This document shows, in pieces, positions 8,212-16,715 of a stretch of DNA of 64,000 nucleotides (positions are counted from its first letter, which is position 1; the number at the start of each line of letters is the position of its first letter). The stretch comes from Pseudomonas kilonensis (GTDB lineage Bacteria > Pseudomonadota > Gammaproteobacteria > Pseudomonadales > Pseudomonadaceae), in contig NZ_LHVH01000035.1 in the NCBI RefSeq assembly GCF_001269885.1, forward strand, positions 248,001-312,000, read 5' to 3'. The translations under genes and the position numbers were made by a program. The notes under the pieces are model-generated. The model saw only the letters and a program-made list of their open reading frames with translations, did not search any database and had not been told where the DNA came from.

Positions 8212-9030
8212 ATGAGCAACACGCGTATTGCCTTCATCGGCGCCGGCAACATGGCCGCCAGCCTGATCGGCGGCCTGCGGGCCAAGGGTCTGGACGCTTC
8301 TTTGATCCGCGCCAGCGATCCGGGTGAAGAGACCCGCACCCGGGTGAGCAGCGAACACGGCATCGAAACCTTCGCCGACAACGCCCAGGCCATCGACGGC
8401 GCGGACGTCATCGTGCTGGCGGTCAAGCCGCAGGCGATGAAAACCGTCTGCGAAGCCCTGCGCCCAAGCCTCAAGCCTCATCAACTGGTGGTGTCGATTG
8501 CCGCCGGCATCACGTGCGCCAGCATGAACAACTGGCTCGGCGAGCAGCCGATCGTACGCTGCATGCCCAATACCCCGGCACTGCTGCGCCAGGGCGTCAG
8601 CGGCCTGTTCGCCATTTCCCAAGTGTCCGCCGCACAACGCCAGCAGGCCGAGGAACTGCTGTCGGCTGTCGGCCTGGCACTGTGGCTGGACACCGAACAG
8701 CAACTGGACGCCGTTACCGCCGTCTCCGGCTCGGGCCCGGCGTACTTCTTCCTGCTGATCGAAGCCATGACCGCCGCCGGCGAGAAACTCGGCCTGCCCC
8801 GGGAAACCGCCGCCAGGCTGACCTTGCAGACCGCCCTCGGTGCCGCGCACATGGCGGTGTCCAGCGACGTCGATGCGGCCGAGCTGCGTCGTCGCGTCAC
8901 CTCGCCGGCCGGCACCACTGAAGCGGCCATCAAATCGTTCCAGGCCGGGGGCTTCGAAGCCCTGGTGGAAAAAGCACTCGGCGCCGCCGCGCACCGCTCG
9001 GCCGAAATGGCCGAACAACTGGGCCAATAA
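8212..9030 (+). CDS. proC: Pyrroline-5-carboxylate reductase
   Basis: 272 residues. The N-terminal Rossmann motif is FIGAGNMAASLIGGL, followed by VLAVKPQ, the GIT segment and RCMPNTPAL. The C-terminal domain has TAVSGSGPAYFF and the RRRVTSPAGTTEAAI signature of P5C reductases. It catalyses the last step of proline synthesis, NAD(P)H-dependent reduction of pyrroline-5-carboxylate. It sits 35 bases after yggS and 10 before yggT. Confidence 0.97.
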   Translation: MSNTRIAFIGAGNMAASLIGGLRAKGLDASLIRASDPGEETRTRVSSEHGIETFADNAQAIDGADVIVLAVKPQAMKTVCEALRPSLKPHQLVVSIAAGITCASMNNWLGEQPIVRCMPNTPALLRQGVSGLFAISQVSAAQRQQAEELLSAVGLALWLDTEQQLDAVTAVSGSGPAYFFLLIEAMTAAGEKLGLPRETAARLTLQTALGAAHMAVSSDVDAAELRRRVTSPAGTTEAAIKSFQAGGFEALVEKALGAAAHRSAEMAEQLGQ

Positions 9031-9040
9031 GGAGTTATTC

Positions 9041-9631
9041 ATGATTGGATTGAACACTGCAGCGGTCTACGTGCTGCAAACCCTCGGCAGCCTGTACCTG
9101 CTGATCGTGCTGCTGCGCTTCGTGCTGCAACTGGTGCGCGCCAACTTCTACAACCCACTGTGCCAGTTCATCGTCAAGGCCACCCAGCCGCTGCTCAAGC
9201 CCCTGCGCCGGATCATCCCGAGCCTGTTCGGCCTGGACATGTCATCGCTGGTCCTGGCGATCCTCGTGCAACTGGCGCTGATGGCCCTGACCCTGCTGCT
9301 GACCTACGGCACCACCGGCAACCCGCTGCAACTGCTGATCTGGTCGCTCATTGGCGTGACCGCGCTGTTCCTGAAGATTTTCTTCTTCGCCATGATCATC
9401 AGCGTGATCCTGTCGTGGGTTGCGCCGGGCAGCCATAACCCGGGCGCCGAGCTGGTGAACCAGATCTGCGAGCCGGCCCTGGCGCCGTTCCGCCGCATCC
9501 TGCCGAACCTTGGCGGCCTGGATATTTCGCCGATCCTGGCGTTCATGGTGCTCAAGCTGATCGACATGCTGGTGATCAATAACCTGGCGGCGATGACCAT
9601 GATGCCGGAAATCCTGCGGTTGCTGATCTGA
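9041..9631 (+). CDS. yggT: YggT family integral membrane protein
   Basis: 196 residues with two YggT repeats, each with paired hydrophobic helices (first VLQTLGSLYLLIVLLRFVLQ, then ILSWVAPGSHNPG and the second repeat). The FYNPLCQFIVKATQPLLKPLRR loop is typical. The role is uncertain; family members have been linked to osmotic tolerance and membrane organisation. The ATG at 9041 follows AAGGAG. It is cotranscribed with yggS-proC by spacing. Confidence 0.9.
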   Translation: MIGLNTAAVYVLQTLGSLYLLIVLLRFVLQLVRANFYNPLCQFIVKATQPLLKPLRRIIPSLFGLDMSSLVLAILVQLALMALTLLLTYGTTGNPLQLLIWSLIGVTALFLKIFFFAMIISVILSWVAPGSHNPGAELVNQICEPALAPFRRILPNLGGLDISPILAFMVLKLIDMLVINNLAAMTMMPEILRLLI

Positions 9632-9664
9632 CCCGATACCGGTCTGATCAGTCAGCACCTCTCT

Positions 9665-9753
9665 CTGTGGGAGCAAAGCTTGCTCGCGAAACAGGCACCT
9701 CGGTCCCCAAAAGACCGCATCGTCCCCATCGCGGGCAAGCCTTGCTCCCACAG
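9665..9753. repeat. REP-like palindrome (TGTGGGAGCAAAGCTTGC family)
   Basis: CTGTGGGAGCAAAGCTTGCTCGCGA pairs with TCGCGGGCAAGCCTTGCTCCCACAG around an inner GGTCcccaaaaGACC-type stem. It lies between yggT and metX, one of the few elements at a same-direction junction. Confidence 0.85.
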
Positions 9754-9848
9754 GGTTTACGTCCACCGAAGAATCAGCGCCGCCCTTTGCTTGCCGCCTA
9801 CCCCAGCGGTCTTTAGACTTACGCCTCATTTCAACGCGAGCAGGGTCG

Positions 9849-10988
9849 ATGCCAGCTGCCTTTCCCCCCGATTCCGTTGGTCTGGTGACGCCGCAAACGG
9901 CGCATTTCAGCGAGCCCCTGGCCCTGGCCTGCGGCCGTTCGTTGCCAGCCTATGACCTGATCTACGAAACCTACGGCACCCTCAATGCCACGGCGAGCAA
10001 TGCCGTGCTGATTTGCCACGCCTTGTCGGGGCATCACCACGCCGCCGGCTACCACAGCGTCGACGACCGCAAGCCCGGTTGGTGGGATAGCTGCATCGGC
10101 CCGGGCAAGCCCATCGACACCAGCAAGTTCTTCGTGGTCAGCCTGAACAACCTGGGCGGCTGCAACGGCTCCACCGGCCCCAGCAGCCTCAACCCGGACA
10201 CCGGCAAACCTTTCGGCGCCGATTTCCCGGTGCTGACCGTGGAAGACTGGGTTCACAGCCAGGCACGCCTGGCCGATCGCCTCGGGGTCGGCCAGTGGGC
10301 CGCCGTGATCGGTGGCAGCCTGGGGGGCATGCAGGCCCTGCAATGGACCATCACCTACCCGGACCGCGTGCGCCACTGCCTGGCAATCGCCTCGGCCCCC
10401 AAGCTGTCGGCGCAGAACATCGCCTTCAACGAAGTGGCGCGCCAGGCGATCCTCACCGACCCGGAATTCCACGGCGGCTCGTTCCAGGAGCACGGCGTGA
10501 TCCCCAAGCGCGGGCTGATGCTGGCGCGGATGGTCGGGCACATCACCTACCTGTCCGACGACTCCATGGGCGAGAAATTCGGCCGTGGCCTCAAGAGCGA
10601 AAAGCTCAACTACGACTTCCACAGCGTCGAGTTCCAGGTCGAGAGCTACCTGCGTTATCAGGGTGAAGAGTTCTCCGGGCGCTTTGACGCCAACACGTAC
10701 CTGTTGATGACCAAGGCACTGGACTACTTCGATCCGGCAGCGAACTTCGACGATAACCTGGCGAAAACCTTCGCCAACGCCACCGCCAAGTTCTGCGTGA
10801 TGTCGTTCACCACCGACTGGCGCTTCTCCCCGGCGCGCTCGCGAGAGCTGGTGGACGCGCTGATGGCCGCGCGCAAGGACGTCTGCTACCTGGAAATCGA
10901 CGCGCCCCAGGGCCACGACGCCTTTTTGATCCCGATCCCGCGTTACCTGCAGGCGTTCGGCAACTACATGAACCGTATAACGCTGTGA
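9849..10988 (+). CDS. metX: Homoserine O-acyltransferase MetX (probably succinyl-CoA-using)
   Basis: 379 residues of the alpha/beta hydrolase MetX family. The nucleophile is Ser157 in IGGSLGGMQ, the acid is in TDWRFSP and the histidine is in PQGHDAFLIP. The LNNLGGCNGSTGPSS block is also conserved. It acylates homoserine for methionine synthesis. Work on the family has reassigned the Pseudomonas enzymes as O-succinyltransferases, so succinyl-CoA is the likelier donor, but donor choice cannot be read directly here. metW follows 7 bases later, as is standard for this pair. Confidence 0.95.
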   Translation: MPAAFPPDSVGLVTPQTAHFSEPLALACGRSLPAYDLIYETYGTLNATASNAVLICHALSGHHHAAGYHSVDDRKPGWWDSCIGPGKPIDTSKFFVVSLNNLGGCNGSTGPSSLNPDTGKPFGADFPVLTVEDWVHSQARLADRLGVGQWAAVIGGSLGGMQALQWTITYPDRVRHCLAIASAPKLSAQNIAFNEVARQAILTDPEFHGGSFQEHGVIPKRGLMLARMVGHITYLSDDSMGEKFGRGLKSEKLNYDFHSVEFQVESYLRYQGEEFSGRFDANTYLLMTKALDYFDPAANFDDNLAKTFANATAKFCVMSFTTDWRFSPARSRELVDALMAARKDVCYLEIDAPQGHDAFLIPIPRYLQAFGNYMNRITL

Positions 10989-10995
10989 GGACGCC

Positions 10996-11616
10996 ATGAG
11001 AGCCGATCTGGACATCATCCAGGAATGGATCCCCGCCGGCAGCCGCGTGCTCGACCTGGGCTGCGGCAACGGCGAACTGCTGACCTGGCTGCGGGACAAC
11101 AAGCAAGTCAGCGGCTACGGCCTGGAAAACGACCCGGACAACATCGCCGAGTGCGTCGCCAAGGGCATCAACGTCATCGAGCAAGACCTGGACAAGGGCC
11201 TGGGCAACTTCGCCAGCAACAGCTTCGACGTCGTGGTCATGACCCAGGCCCTGCAAGCGGTGCACTACCCGGACAAGATCCTCGACGAAATGCTGCGGGT
11301 CGGTCGCCAGTGCATCATCACCTTCCCCAACTTCGGTCACTGGCGCTGCCGCTGGTACCTGGCGAGCAAGGGCCGCATGCCGGTCTCGGATTTCCTGCCC
11401 TACACCTGGTACAACACGCCGAACATCCACTTCTGCACCTTCGAGGATTTCGAAGCGCTGTGCCGCGAACGCGAAGCCAAGGTCATCGATCGCCTGGCCG
11501 TCGACCAGCAGCACCGCCACGGGTGGGCCAGCAAGCTATGGCCTAATCTGTTAGGTGAGATAGGCATCTATCGGGTCAGCAGCCCAGGCCTTACCGATCA
11601 TCAGGTCGCGGTGTGA
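10996..11616 (+). CDS. metW: Methionine biosynthesis protein MetW
   Basis: 206 residues. It is a methyltransferase-like fold with motif I VLDLGCGNGELL near residues 18-29, VVMTQALQAVHYP, and a C-terminal segment HGWASKLWPNLLGEIGIYR typical of MetW. It is paired with metX and needed for full homoserine acylation in several proteobacteria; its own catalytic activity is unproven. The ATG follows GGACGCC, so its ribosome site is only fair, and translational coupling to metX is likely. Confidence 0.95.
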   Translation: MRADLDIIQEWIPAGSRVLDLGCGNGELLTWLRDNKQVSGYGLENDPDNIAECVAKGINVIEQDLDKGLGNFASNSFDVVVMTQALQAVHYPDKILDEMLRVGRQCIITFPNFGHWRCRWYLASKGRMPVSDFLPYTWYNTPNIHFCTFEDFEALCREREAKVIDRLAVDQQHRHGWASKLWPNLLGEIGIYRVSSPGLTDHQVAV

Positions 11617-11642
11617 GCCCCCGACCTCACCAGGAGCACGAC

Positions 11643-12077
11643 ATGAACCGTCTAGCGTTGTTTCTCATCACCGCTTGCCTGAGCGTTGGCGCCATGGCCG
11701 CCGACGCGATCAAGGGCGAGCGCAAGGAAGTGTTCGGTGATATCACCGTGCACTACAACACCTTCAACTCCACCTTCCTGACACCGGACATCGCCAAGGG
11801 CGCCGAGCTGATTCGCAGCAAGCAACAAGGTGTGATCAACGTCTCGGTGCTCAAGGATGGCAAGCCCTTGATGGCCCAGGTCAGCGGCACGGTGAAAGAC
11901 CTCACCAGCCAGAGCGTCCCGCTGCAATTCAAGCAGGTGACCGAGCAAGGCGCGATCTACTACATCGCCCAGTATCCGGTGCCCCAGCAGGAAACCCGCA
12001 CCTTCGAGATCAAGGTGCAGACCGGCGACAAGATCAACACCATCAACTTCAACCAGGAACTGTTCCCGGGCCAATGA
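11643..12077 (+). CDS. DUF4426 domain protein, exported
   Basis: 144 residues with an N-terminal signal peptide (residues 1-20, ending GAMA|A). The mature domain has the DUF4426 features: VHYNTFNSTFLTPDIA, INVSVLKDG and a closing INFNQELFPGQ. It is predicted periplasmic and all-beta. The function is unknown. It lies between metW and rdgB and overlaps rdgB by 4 bases (ATGA). The start at 11643 follows CAGGAGC and begins the signal peptide. Confidence 0.88.
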   Translation: MNRLALFLITACLSVGAMAADAIKGERKEVFGDITVHYNTFNSTFLTPDIAKGAELIRSKQQGVINVSVLKDGKPLMAQVSGTVKDLTSQSVPLQFKQVTEQGAIYYIAQYPVPQQETRTFEIKVQTGDKINTINFNQELFPGQ

Positions 12078-12670
12078 TCAATTTCACCCAACTCGTACTG
12101 GCCAGCCACAACGCCGGCAAACTCAAGGAACTGCAAGCCATGCTCGGCGGGTCGGTGCAGTTGCACTCGATTGGCGAGTTCAGCCAGGTGGAGCCGGAAG
12201 AGACCGGCCTGTCGTTTGTCGAGAACGCCATCCTCAAGGCCCGCAATGCCGCGCGCATCTCAGGCCTGCCGGCGCTGGCCGACGATTCCGGGCTGGCCGT
12301 GGACTTCCTCGGCGGTGCGCCGGGCATTTACTCGGCCCGTTACGCTGACGGCAAAGGTGACGCGGCGAACAACGCCAAGCTGCTCGACGCCCTCAAGGAC
12401 GTGCCCGAAGCCGAGCGCGGCGCGCAGTTCGTGTGTGTGCTGGCCCTGGTCCGCCATGCCGATGATCCATTGCCGATCCTCTGCGAAGGCCTGTGGCACG
12501 GGCGCATTCTCACCGAAGCCAGCGGCGAGCACGGTTTTGGCTATGACCCGTTGTTCTGGGTGCCGGAGCGCAATTGCTCCAGCGCCGAGCTGGGGCCGGT
12601 GGAAAAGAACCAACTGAGCCACCGCGCCCGCGCCATGGCCCTGCTGCGTCAACGCCTGGGCCTGCAATGA
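12074..12670 (+). CDS. rdgB: XTP/dITP diphosphatase (RdgB/HAM1)
   Basis: 198 residues. The N-terminal SHNAGKLKEL binds substrate phosphates, LPALADDSGLAVD carries the catalytic acid, and GAPGIYSARYA and HGFGYDPLFW follow. All are hallmarks of the Ham1/RdgB family. The enzyme hydrolyses ITP, dITP and XTP to monophosphates and so cleans the nucleotide pool. Start and stop overlap both neighbours (DUF4426 gene and hemW) by 4 bases, indicating tight translational coupling. Confidence 0.96.
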   Translation: MINFTQLVLASHNAGKLKELQAMLGGSVQLHSIGEFSQVEPEETGLSFVENAILKARNAARISGLPALADDSGLAVDFLGGAPGIYSARYADGKGDAANNAKLLDALKDVPEAERGAQFVCVLALVRHADDPLPILCEGLWHGRILTEASGEHGFGYDPLFWVPERNCSSAELGPVEKNQLSHRARAMALLRQRLGLQ

Positions 12671-13866
12671 TCGATGACGCTCCCGCACCGCTGATTCATG
12701 GCGGTGTACAAACGCCTCGGGCACCGCTGCCGGTGCTGCCGCCCCTGGCGTTGTACGTCCACATCCCGTGGTGCGTGCGCAAATGCCCGTATTGCGACTT
12801 CAACTCCCACACCGCCAGCCCACAGTTGCCGGAAGAGGAATACGTCGACGCCTTGCTGGCCGACCTCGACCAGGACTTGCACGCGGTTTATGGTCGCCCG
12901 TTGAGTTCGATCTTTTTCGGCGGCGGCACCCCGAGCCTGTTCAGCGCCCAAGCCCTGGGCCGATTGCTCAAGGGCGTGGAAGCGCGGATACCGTTCGCCC
13001 AGGACATTGAAATCACCCTGGAAGCCAACCCCGGCACCTTCGAGCAAGAAAAGTTCGTCGCTTACCGGGCCTTGGGCATCAATCGCCTGTCCATCGGTAT
13101 CCAGAGTTTCCAGCAGGCCAAGCTCGAAGCCCTGGGCCGGATCCACAACGGCGACGAGGCGGTGCGCGCCGCTGGCATGGCCCGTCAGGCCGGTTTCGAC
13201 AATTTCAACCTGGACCTGATGCATGGGCTGCCCGACCAGTCCCTGGAAGACGCTTTGAGCGACCTGCGCCAGGCCATCGCCTTGAAGCCGACCCATTTGT
13301 CCTGGTACCAGCTGACGCTGGAGCCGAACACGGTGTTCTGGAACCAGCCGCCGACATTGCCCGAAGACGACACGCTGTGGGACATTCAGGAAGCCGGGCA
13401 AGCCTTGCTGGCCGAACACGGCTACGCCCAATACGAGGTTTCGGCCTACGCTCAACCCGGTCGGGCGGCGCGGCATAACCTCAATTACTGGAGCTTCGGC
13501 GACTTCATCGGCATCGGTGCCGGCGCCCACGGCAAGCTCAGCCATCCGGACGGGCGCATCGTGCGCACCTGGAAGACCCGCCTGCCCAAGGACTACCTCA
13601 ACCCGGCCAAAAGCTTCCAGGCTGGCGAGAAAACCCTGGCCAATGAAGAGCTGCCGTTCGAGTTCCTGATGAACGCCCTGCGCCTGACCGCAGGCGTGGA
13701 AGCGCGGCTGTACCCGGAGCGCACCGGGCTGTCCTTGCAAAGCCTGGCCGAAGGCCGGCGCGAGGCCGAACAAAGCGGGTTGTTGCAGGTCGAACCGACA
13801 CGTCTGGCGGCCACCGAGCGCGGACAGCTGTTTCTCAACGACTTGCTGCAGACATTTCTGAGCTGA
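12667..13866 (+). CDS. hemW: Radical SAM heme chaperone HemW
   Basis: 399 residues. The radical SAM cluster motif is C36-V-R-K-C40-P-Y-C43 in HIPWCVRKCPYCDFNSH, and a GGGTPS SAM-binding block follows. The C-terminal HemN-like region has VSAYAQPGRAARHNLNYW and FEFLMNALRL. HemW binds haem and is thought to load it into client haemoproteins; it is often misnamed as oxygen-independent coproporphyrinogen oxidase. It lacks the extra N-terminal part of HemN. Start ATG overlaps the rdgB stop. Confidence 0.94.
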   Translation: MIDDAPAPLIHGGVQTPRAPLPVLPPLALYVHIPWCVRKCPYCDFNSHTASPQLPEEEYVDALLADLDQDLHAVYGRPLSSIFFGGGTPSLFSAQALGRLLKGVEARIPFAQDIEITLEANPGTFEQEKFVAYRALGINRLSIGIQSFQQAKLEALGRIHNGDEAVRAAGMARQAGFDNFNLDLMHGLPDQSLEDALSDLRQAIALKPTHLSWYQLTLEPNTVFWNQPPTLPEDDTLWDIQEAGQALLAEHGYAQYEVSAYAQPGRAARHNLNYWSFGDFIGIGAGAHGKLSHPDGRIVRTWKTRLPKDYLNPAKSFQAGEKTLANEELPFEFLMNALRLTAGVEARLYPERTGLSLQSLAEGRREAEQSGLLQVEPTRLAATERGQLFLNDLLQTFLS

Positions 13867-13884
13867 TCAACACAAGGAAATCGA

Positions 13885-14208
13885 ATGGATCTGGTACTCG
13901 ACCTGCTGGCCACCGTGTCCCGCTGGAGCCGCAGCAACCTGTCGGAAATCTCCCTGGCATTGGTAGGCTGCCTGCTGGTGCTGTTTGGTGCCGATATCAA
14001 GGGCTGGGTCGAACAACGCCTGGGCAGCATCGCCGGCGCCTTGCGCGTCCCGCTGATCGCCCTGCTGTGCATGATCGGCAGCGGTGCGGCACTGATTTAC
14101 GCCACGCCGTGGATCGTCAGGGGCTTGAGCCAGTTCAACAACTACAGCCTGGCGCCGGTGTTGTTGGTGGTGCTGGTGTTGATAGGTGTAGTCGCAGATC
14201 GACGCTGA
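13885..14208 (+). CDS. DUF3392 family inner-membrane protein
   Basis: 107 residues with three hydrophobic helices, roughly residues 22-38, 58-78 and 90-104, joined by a basic loop (GWVEQRLGSIAGALRVP). It matches the small DUF3392 family of gammaproteobacteria, which has no known function. It starts 18 bases after hemW with AAGGAAATCG upstream of the ATG and is the last gene of the metX-to-hemW run before a convergent repeat. Confidence 0.82.
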   Translation: MDLVLDLLATVSRWSRSNLSEISLALVGCLLVLFGADIKGWVEQRLGSIAGALRVPLIALLCMIGSGAALIYATPWIVRGLSQFNNYSLAPVLLVVLVLIGVVADRR

Positions 14209-14228
14209 CCCGGTCACCTAAAACAACG

Positions 14229-14363
14229 GTGGGAGCGAGCTTCTGTGGGAGCAAAGCTTGCTCGCGATGCAGGCAACTCGGGTTCAAGTGATACCGAGGT
14301 GTTGCTGTCGCGAGCAAGCTTTGCTCCCACAGAGCCTTGCTCCCACAGAAGCTCGCTCCCACA
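14229..14363. repeat. Compound nested REP-like palindrome
   Basis: GTGGGAGCGAGCTTCTGTGG on the left is mirrored by a closing CCACAGAAGCTCGCTCCCAC. Inside lies a second pair, GGGAGCAAAGCTTGCTCGCGA and TCGCGAGCAAGCTTTGCTCCC. It lies at the convergent junction of the DUF3392 gene and trmB. Confidence 0.88.
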
Positions 14364-14395
14364 GGGGATCCCCTTTCAGCAGGGATTTCTGGTGT

Positions 14396-15121
14396 TTAAG
14401 CCAGCTTCTCGAACTTCAAATCCCAAACCCCATGCCCAAGGCGTTCGCCACGGCGCTCGAACTTGGTGATCGGCCGTTCAGCCGGGCGCGGTACGCACTT
14501 GCCGTCTTCGGCCAGGTTGCGATAGCCCGGGGCGACGTTCATCACTTCCAGCATGTATTCGGCGTAGGGTTCCCAGTCGGTGGCCATGTGCAGCACACCG
14601 CCGACCTTCAACTTGCTGCGCACCAGTTCAGCGAACGACGCCTGGACGATACGGCGCTTGTGGTGGCGGCTTTTGTGCCAAGGGTCCGGGAAGAACAGCA
14701 TCAGCCGGTCGAGGCTGTTGTCGGCCACGCAGCGGTTGAGCACTTCGATGGCGTCGCAATCGTAGACCCGCAGGTTGGTCAGCCCTTGGGTCAGCACGCC
14801 GTTGAGCAGCGCACCGACGCCGGGACGGTGGACTTCCACACCAATGAAATCCTGTTCCGGCGAAGCGGCGGCCATTTCCAGCAACGAGTGGCCCATGCCG
14901 AAGCCGATTTCCAGCGAGCGCGGGGCCGAGCGGCCGAAGACCTGGTCAAAATCCACCGGGGCATCGGCAAGTGGCAGGACAAACAGCGGCGCGCCCTGCT
15001 CCAGGCCGCGCTGCTGGCCTTCAGTCATGCGCCCGGCGCGCATCACGAAACTCTTGATGCGGCGGTGCTGGCGCTCTTCGCCTTCTTCCGGCAGGACCGG
15101 CGTGTCGTTCGATTCAGTCAT
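14396..15121 (-). CDS. trmB: tRNA (guanine-N7)-methyltransferase
   Basis: 241 residues. SAM-binding core: SLEIGFGMGHSLLEMA. Further family motifs are FIGVEVHRPGVG, DNSLDRLMLFFPDPWHKSRHHKRR (the PDPW-KxxHxKRR signature) and a C-terminal TKFERRGERLGH. It forms m7G46 in the tRNA variable loop. The start is the ATG at 15121; the adjacent TTG in frame is not needed. It lies 9 bases downstream of thiG on the same strand. Confidence 0.96.
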   Translation of the reverse strand: MTESNDTPVLPEEGEERQHRRIKSFVMRAGRMTEGQQRGLEQGAPLFVLPLADAPVDFDQVFGRSAPRSLEIGFGMGHSLLEMAAASPEQDFIGVEVHRPGVGALLNGVLTQGLTNLRVYDCDAIEVLNRCVADNSLDRLMLFFPDPWHKSRHHKRRIVQASFAELVRSKLKVGGVLHMATDWEPYAEYMLEVMNVAPGYRNLAEDGKCVPRPAERPITKFERRGERLGHGVWDLKFEKLA

Positions 15122-15130
15122 CAATGGCTC

Positions 15131-15925
15131 TTACTTGATCAGACCATCCAGCGGCGAGGAGGCGCTGGCGTAAAGTTTTTTCGGCATGCGGCCAGCCAGG
15201 TACGCCAGGCGACCGGCGACGATGGCGTGCTTCATGGCTTCGGCCATCAGGATCGGCTGCTGGGCGTGGGCGATGGCCGAGTTCATCAGCACCGCTTCGC
15301 AACCCAGTTCCATGGCGATAGTGGCGTCGGAAGCGGTACCGACACCGGCATCCACCAACACCGGGATCTTGGCTTCTTCCAGGATGATCTGCAGGTTGTA
15401 CGGGTTGCAGATTCCCAGGCCTGTGCCGATCAGGCCGGCCAGCGGCATGACCGCGATGCAGCCGATTTCCGCCAATTGACGGGCGATGATCGGATCATCG
15501 CTGGTGTAGACCATCACGTCGAAGCCTTCCTTGACCAGGGTTTCAGCGGCCTTGAGGGTTTCGATCACGTTGGGGAACAGGGTTTTCTGGTCCGCCAGCA
15601 CTTCCAGCTTCACCAGGTTGTGGCCGTCGAGCAGCTCACGGGCCAGGCGGCAGGTGCGCACGGCCTCGATAGCGTCGAAGCAACCGGCGGTGTTCGGCAG
15701 GATGGTGTAGCGGTCCGGCGGCAGGATATCCAGCAGGTTCGGTTCGCCCGGGTTCTGGCCGATGTTGGTCCGGCGCACGGCGACGGTCACGATTTCGGCG
15801 CCCGAGGCCTCGATGGCCAGACGGGTTTCTTCCATGTCGCGATATTTGCCGGTGCCTACCAGCAAACGCGACTGGTAGGTACGACCGGCCAGGACGAAGG
15901 GCTTGTCGCTACGAACGATGCTCAT
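15131..15925 (-). CDS. thiG: Thiazole synthase ThiG
   Basis: 264 residues, TIM barrel. Signatures are RLLVGTGKY, VAVRRTNIGQ, LVKLEVLADQ (the Lys that forms an imine with deoxyxylulose 5-phosphate), VMPLAGLIGTGLGI and VLVDAGVGTASDA. It makes the thiazole phosphate of thiamine from deoxyxylulose phosphate, dehydroglycine and the ThiS thiocarboxylate. It is directly downstream of thiS. No TPP riboswitch was recognised upstream of the pair. Confidence 0.97.
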   Translation of the reverse strand: MSIVRSDKPFVLAGRTYQSRLLVGTGKYRDMEETRLAIEASGAEIVTVAVRRTNIGQNPGEPNLLDILPPDRYTILPNTAGCFDAIEAVRTCRLARELLDGHNLVKLEVLADQKTLFPNVIETLKAAETLVKEGFDVMVYTSDDPIIARQLAEIGCIAVMPLAGLIGTGLGICNPYNLQIILEEAKIPVLVDAGVGTASDATIAMELGCEAVLMNSAIAHAQQPILMAEAMKHAIVAGRLAYLAGRMPKKLYASASSPLDGLIK

Positions 15926-15979
15926 GGGAAATCCTCTGTTGGGGTGAGGTTCTTGCGAAATGCTGCGAAACCGAGGCGA

Positions 15980-16180
15980 CTAGCCGCCGCCGATGGCGTG
16001 GACCACTTCGATGCTGTCGCCATCGTTCAACGTGGTTTCGGCGTGCTGGCTGCGCGGGACGATATCCAGATTGAGCTCCACCGCGACGCGGCGTCCGGTG
16101 AGTTCCAGACGGGTCAGCAGGGCCGCAACGGTTTCACCGTCGGGCAATTCAAGGGGGTCGCCGTTCAACTGAATGCGCAT
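15980..16180 (-). CDS. thiS: Sulfur carrier protein ThiS
   Basis: 66 residues, ubiquitin-like. It begins MRIQLNGDP and ends HAIGGG; the terminal Gly-Gly is the site of adenylation and thiocarboxylate formation. The start was set at the conserved MRIQ, dropping six upstream residues that are also in frame. It hands sulfur to ThiG in thiazole synthesis. Confidence 0.94.
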   Translation of the reverse strand: MRIQLNGDPLELPDGETVAALLTRLELTGRRVAVELNLDIVPRSQHAETTLNDGDSIEVVHAIGGG

Positions 16181-16270
16181 GCCGGATGCCGCCATCATTT
16201 TTAGGGGCTGGCATTCTAGCCCGATCAGTCTGGGTGACCCAAGCCATTCGTCATGAAATGGACCGCCCGG

Positions 16271-16642
16271 TCAGCCCAGCCGCCAGGCGGCAAGCCCCAG
16301 GCACACCCAACCGATCAGGAACGCCACGCCGCCCAACGGTGTGATGATGCCCAGCTTGCTGATGCCCGTGAGGGTCAGCAGGTACAGGCTGCCGGAGAAC
16401 AACAGGATGCCAACCACAAATGAAACCCCGGCCCAGGTGACGATGCGACCGGGAATGTGCGTGGCCAGCAGCGCAACACCCAGCAACGCCAGGGTGTGCA
16501 CCAGTTGGTAGGTGACGCCGGTGTGGAAAATCGCCAGGTAGTCGGCGCTCAGGCGGCCTTTCAGGCCATGGGCGGCAAACGCCCCCAGTGCCACGCCCGT
16601 GAAGCCGAAAAAAGCAGCCAGCATCAGAAAGCTACGCAGCAT
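16271..16642 (-). CDS. DUF423 (YgdD-like) membrane protein
   Basis: 123 residues with four hydrophobic helices. Conserved points are GALGAFAAHGLK-type sequence (here GVALGAFAAHGLKGRL), FHTGVTYQLVHTLALL, FSGSLYLLTLTG and a TPLGGVAFLIGW end. It is a small inner-membrane protein of unknown function. The start at 16642 is chosen because the hydrophobic domain begins MLRSFLMLAAFFG; longer readings would overlap mtgA. It is divergent from mtgA. Confidence 0.88.
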   Translation of the reverse strand: MLRSFLMLAAFFGFTGVALGAFAAHGLKGRLSADYLAIFHTGVTYQLVHTLALLGVALLATHIPGRIVTWAGVSFVVGILLFSGSLYLLTLTGISKLGIITPLGGVAFLIGWVCLGLAAWRLG

Positions 16643-16715
16643 GAGAACTCCAGTCAGACTCGGGGGACAGGGTCTGTATAATGGCCCGCTCGACGGGTTC
16701 GGCCAAGCCATCTCT

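Noticed and set aside
15926..15979. TPP riboswitch near thiS-thiG
   Set aside because: The gap between the genes is too short, and the region upstream of thiS shows no conserved THI-box segments.
14258..16204. 648-codon plus-strand open frame across trmB, thiG and thiS
   Set aside because: It is the complement of three identified genes and starts in a REP element.
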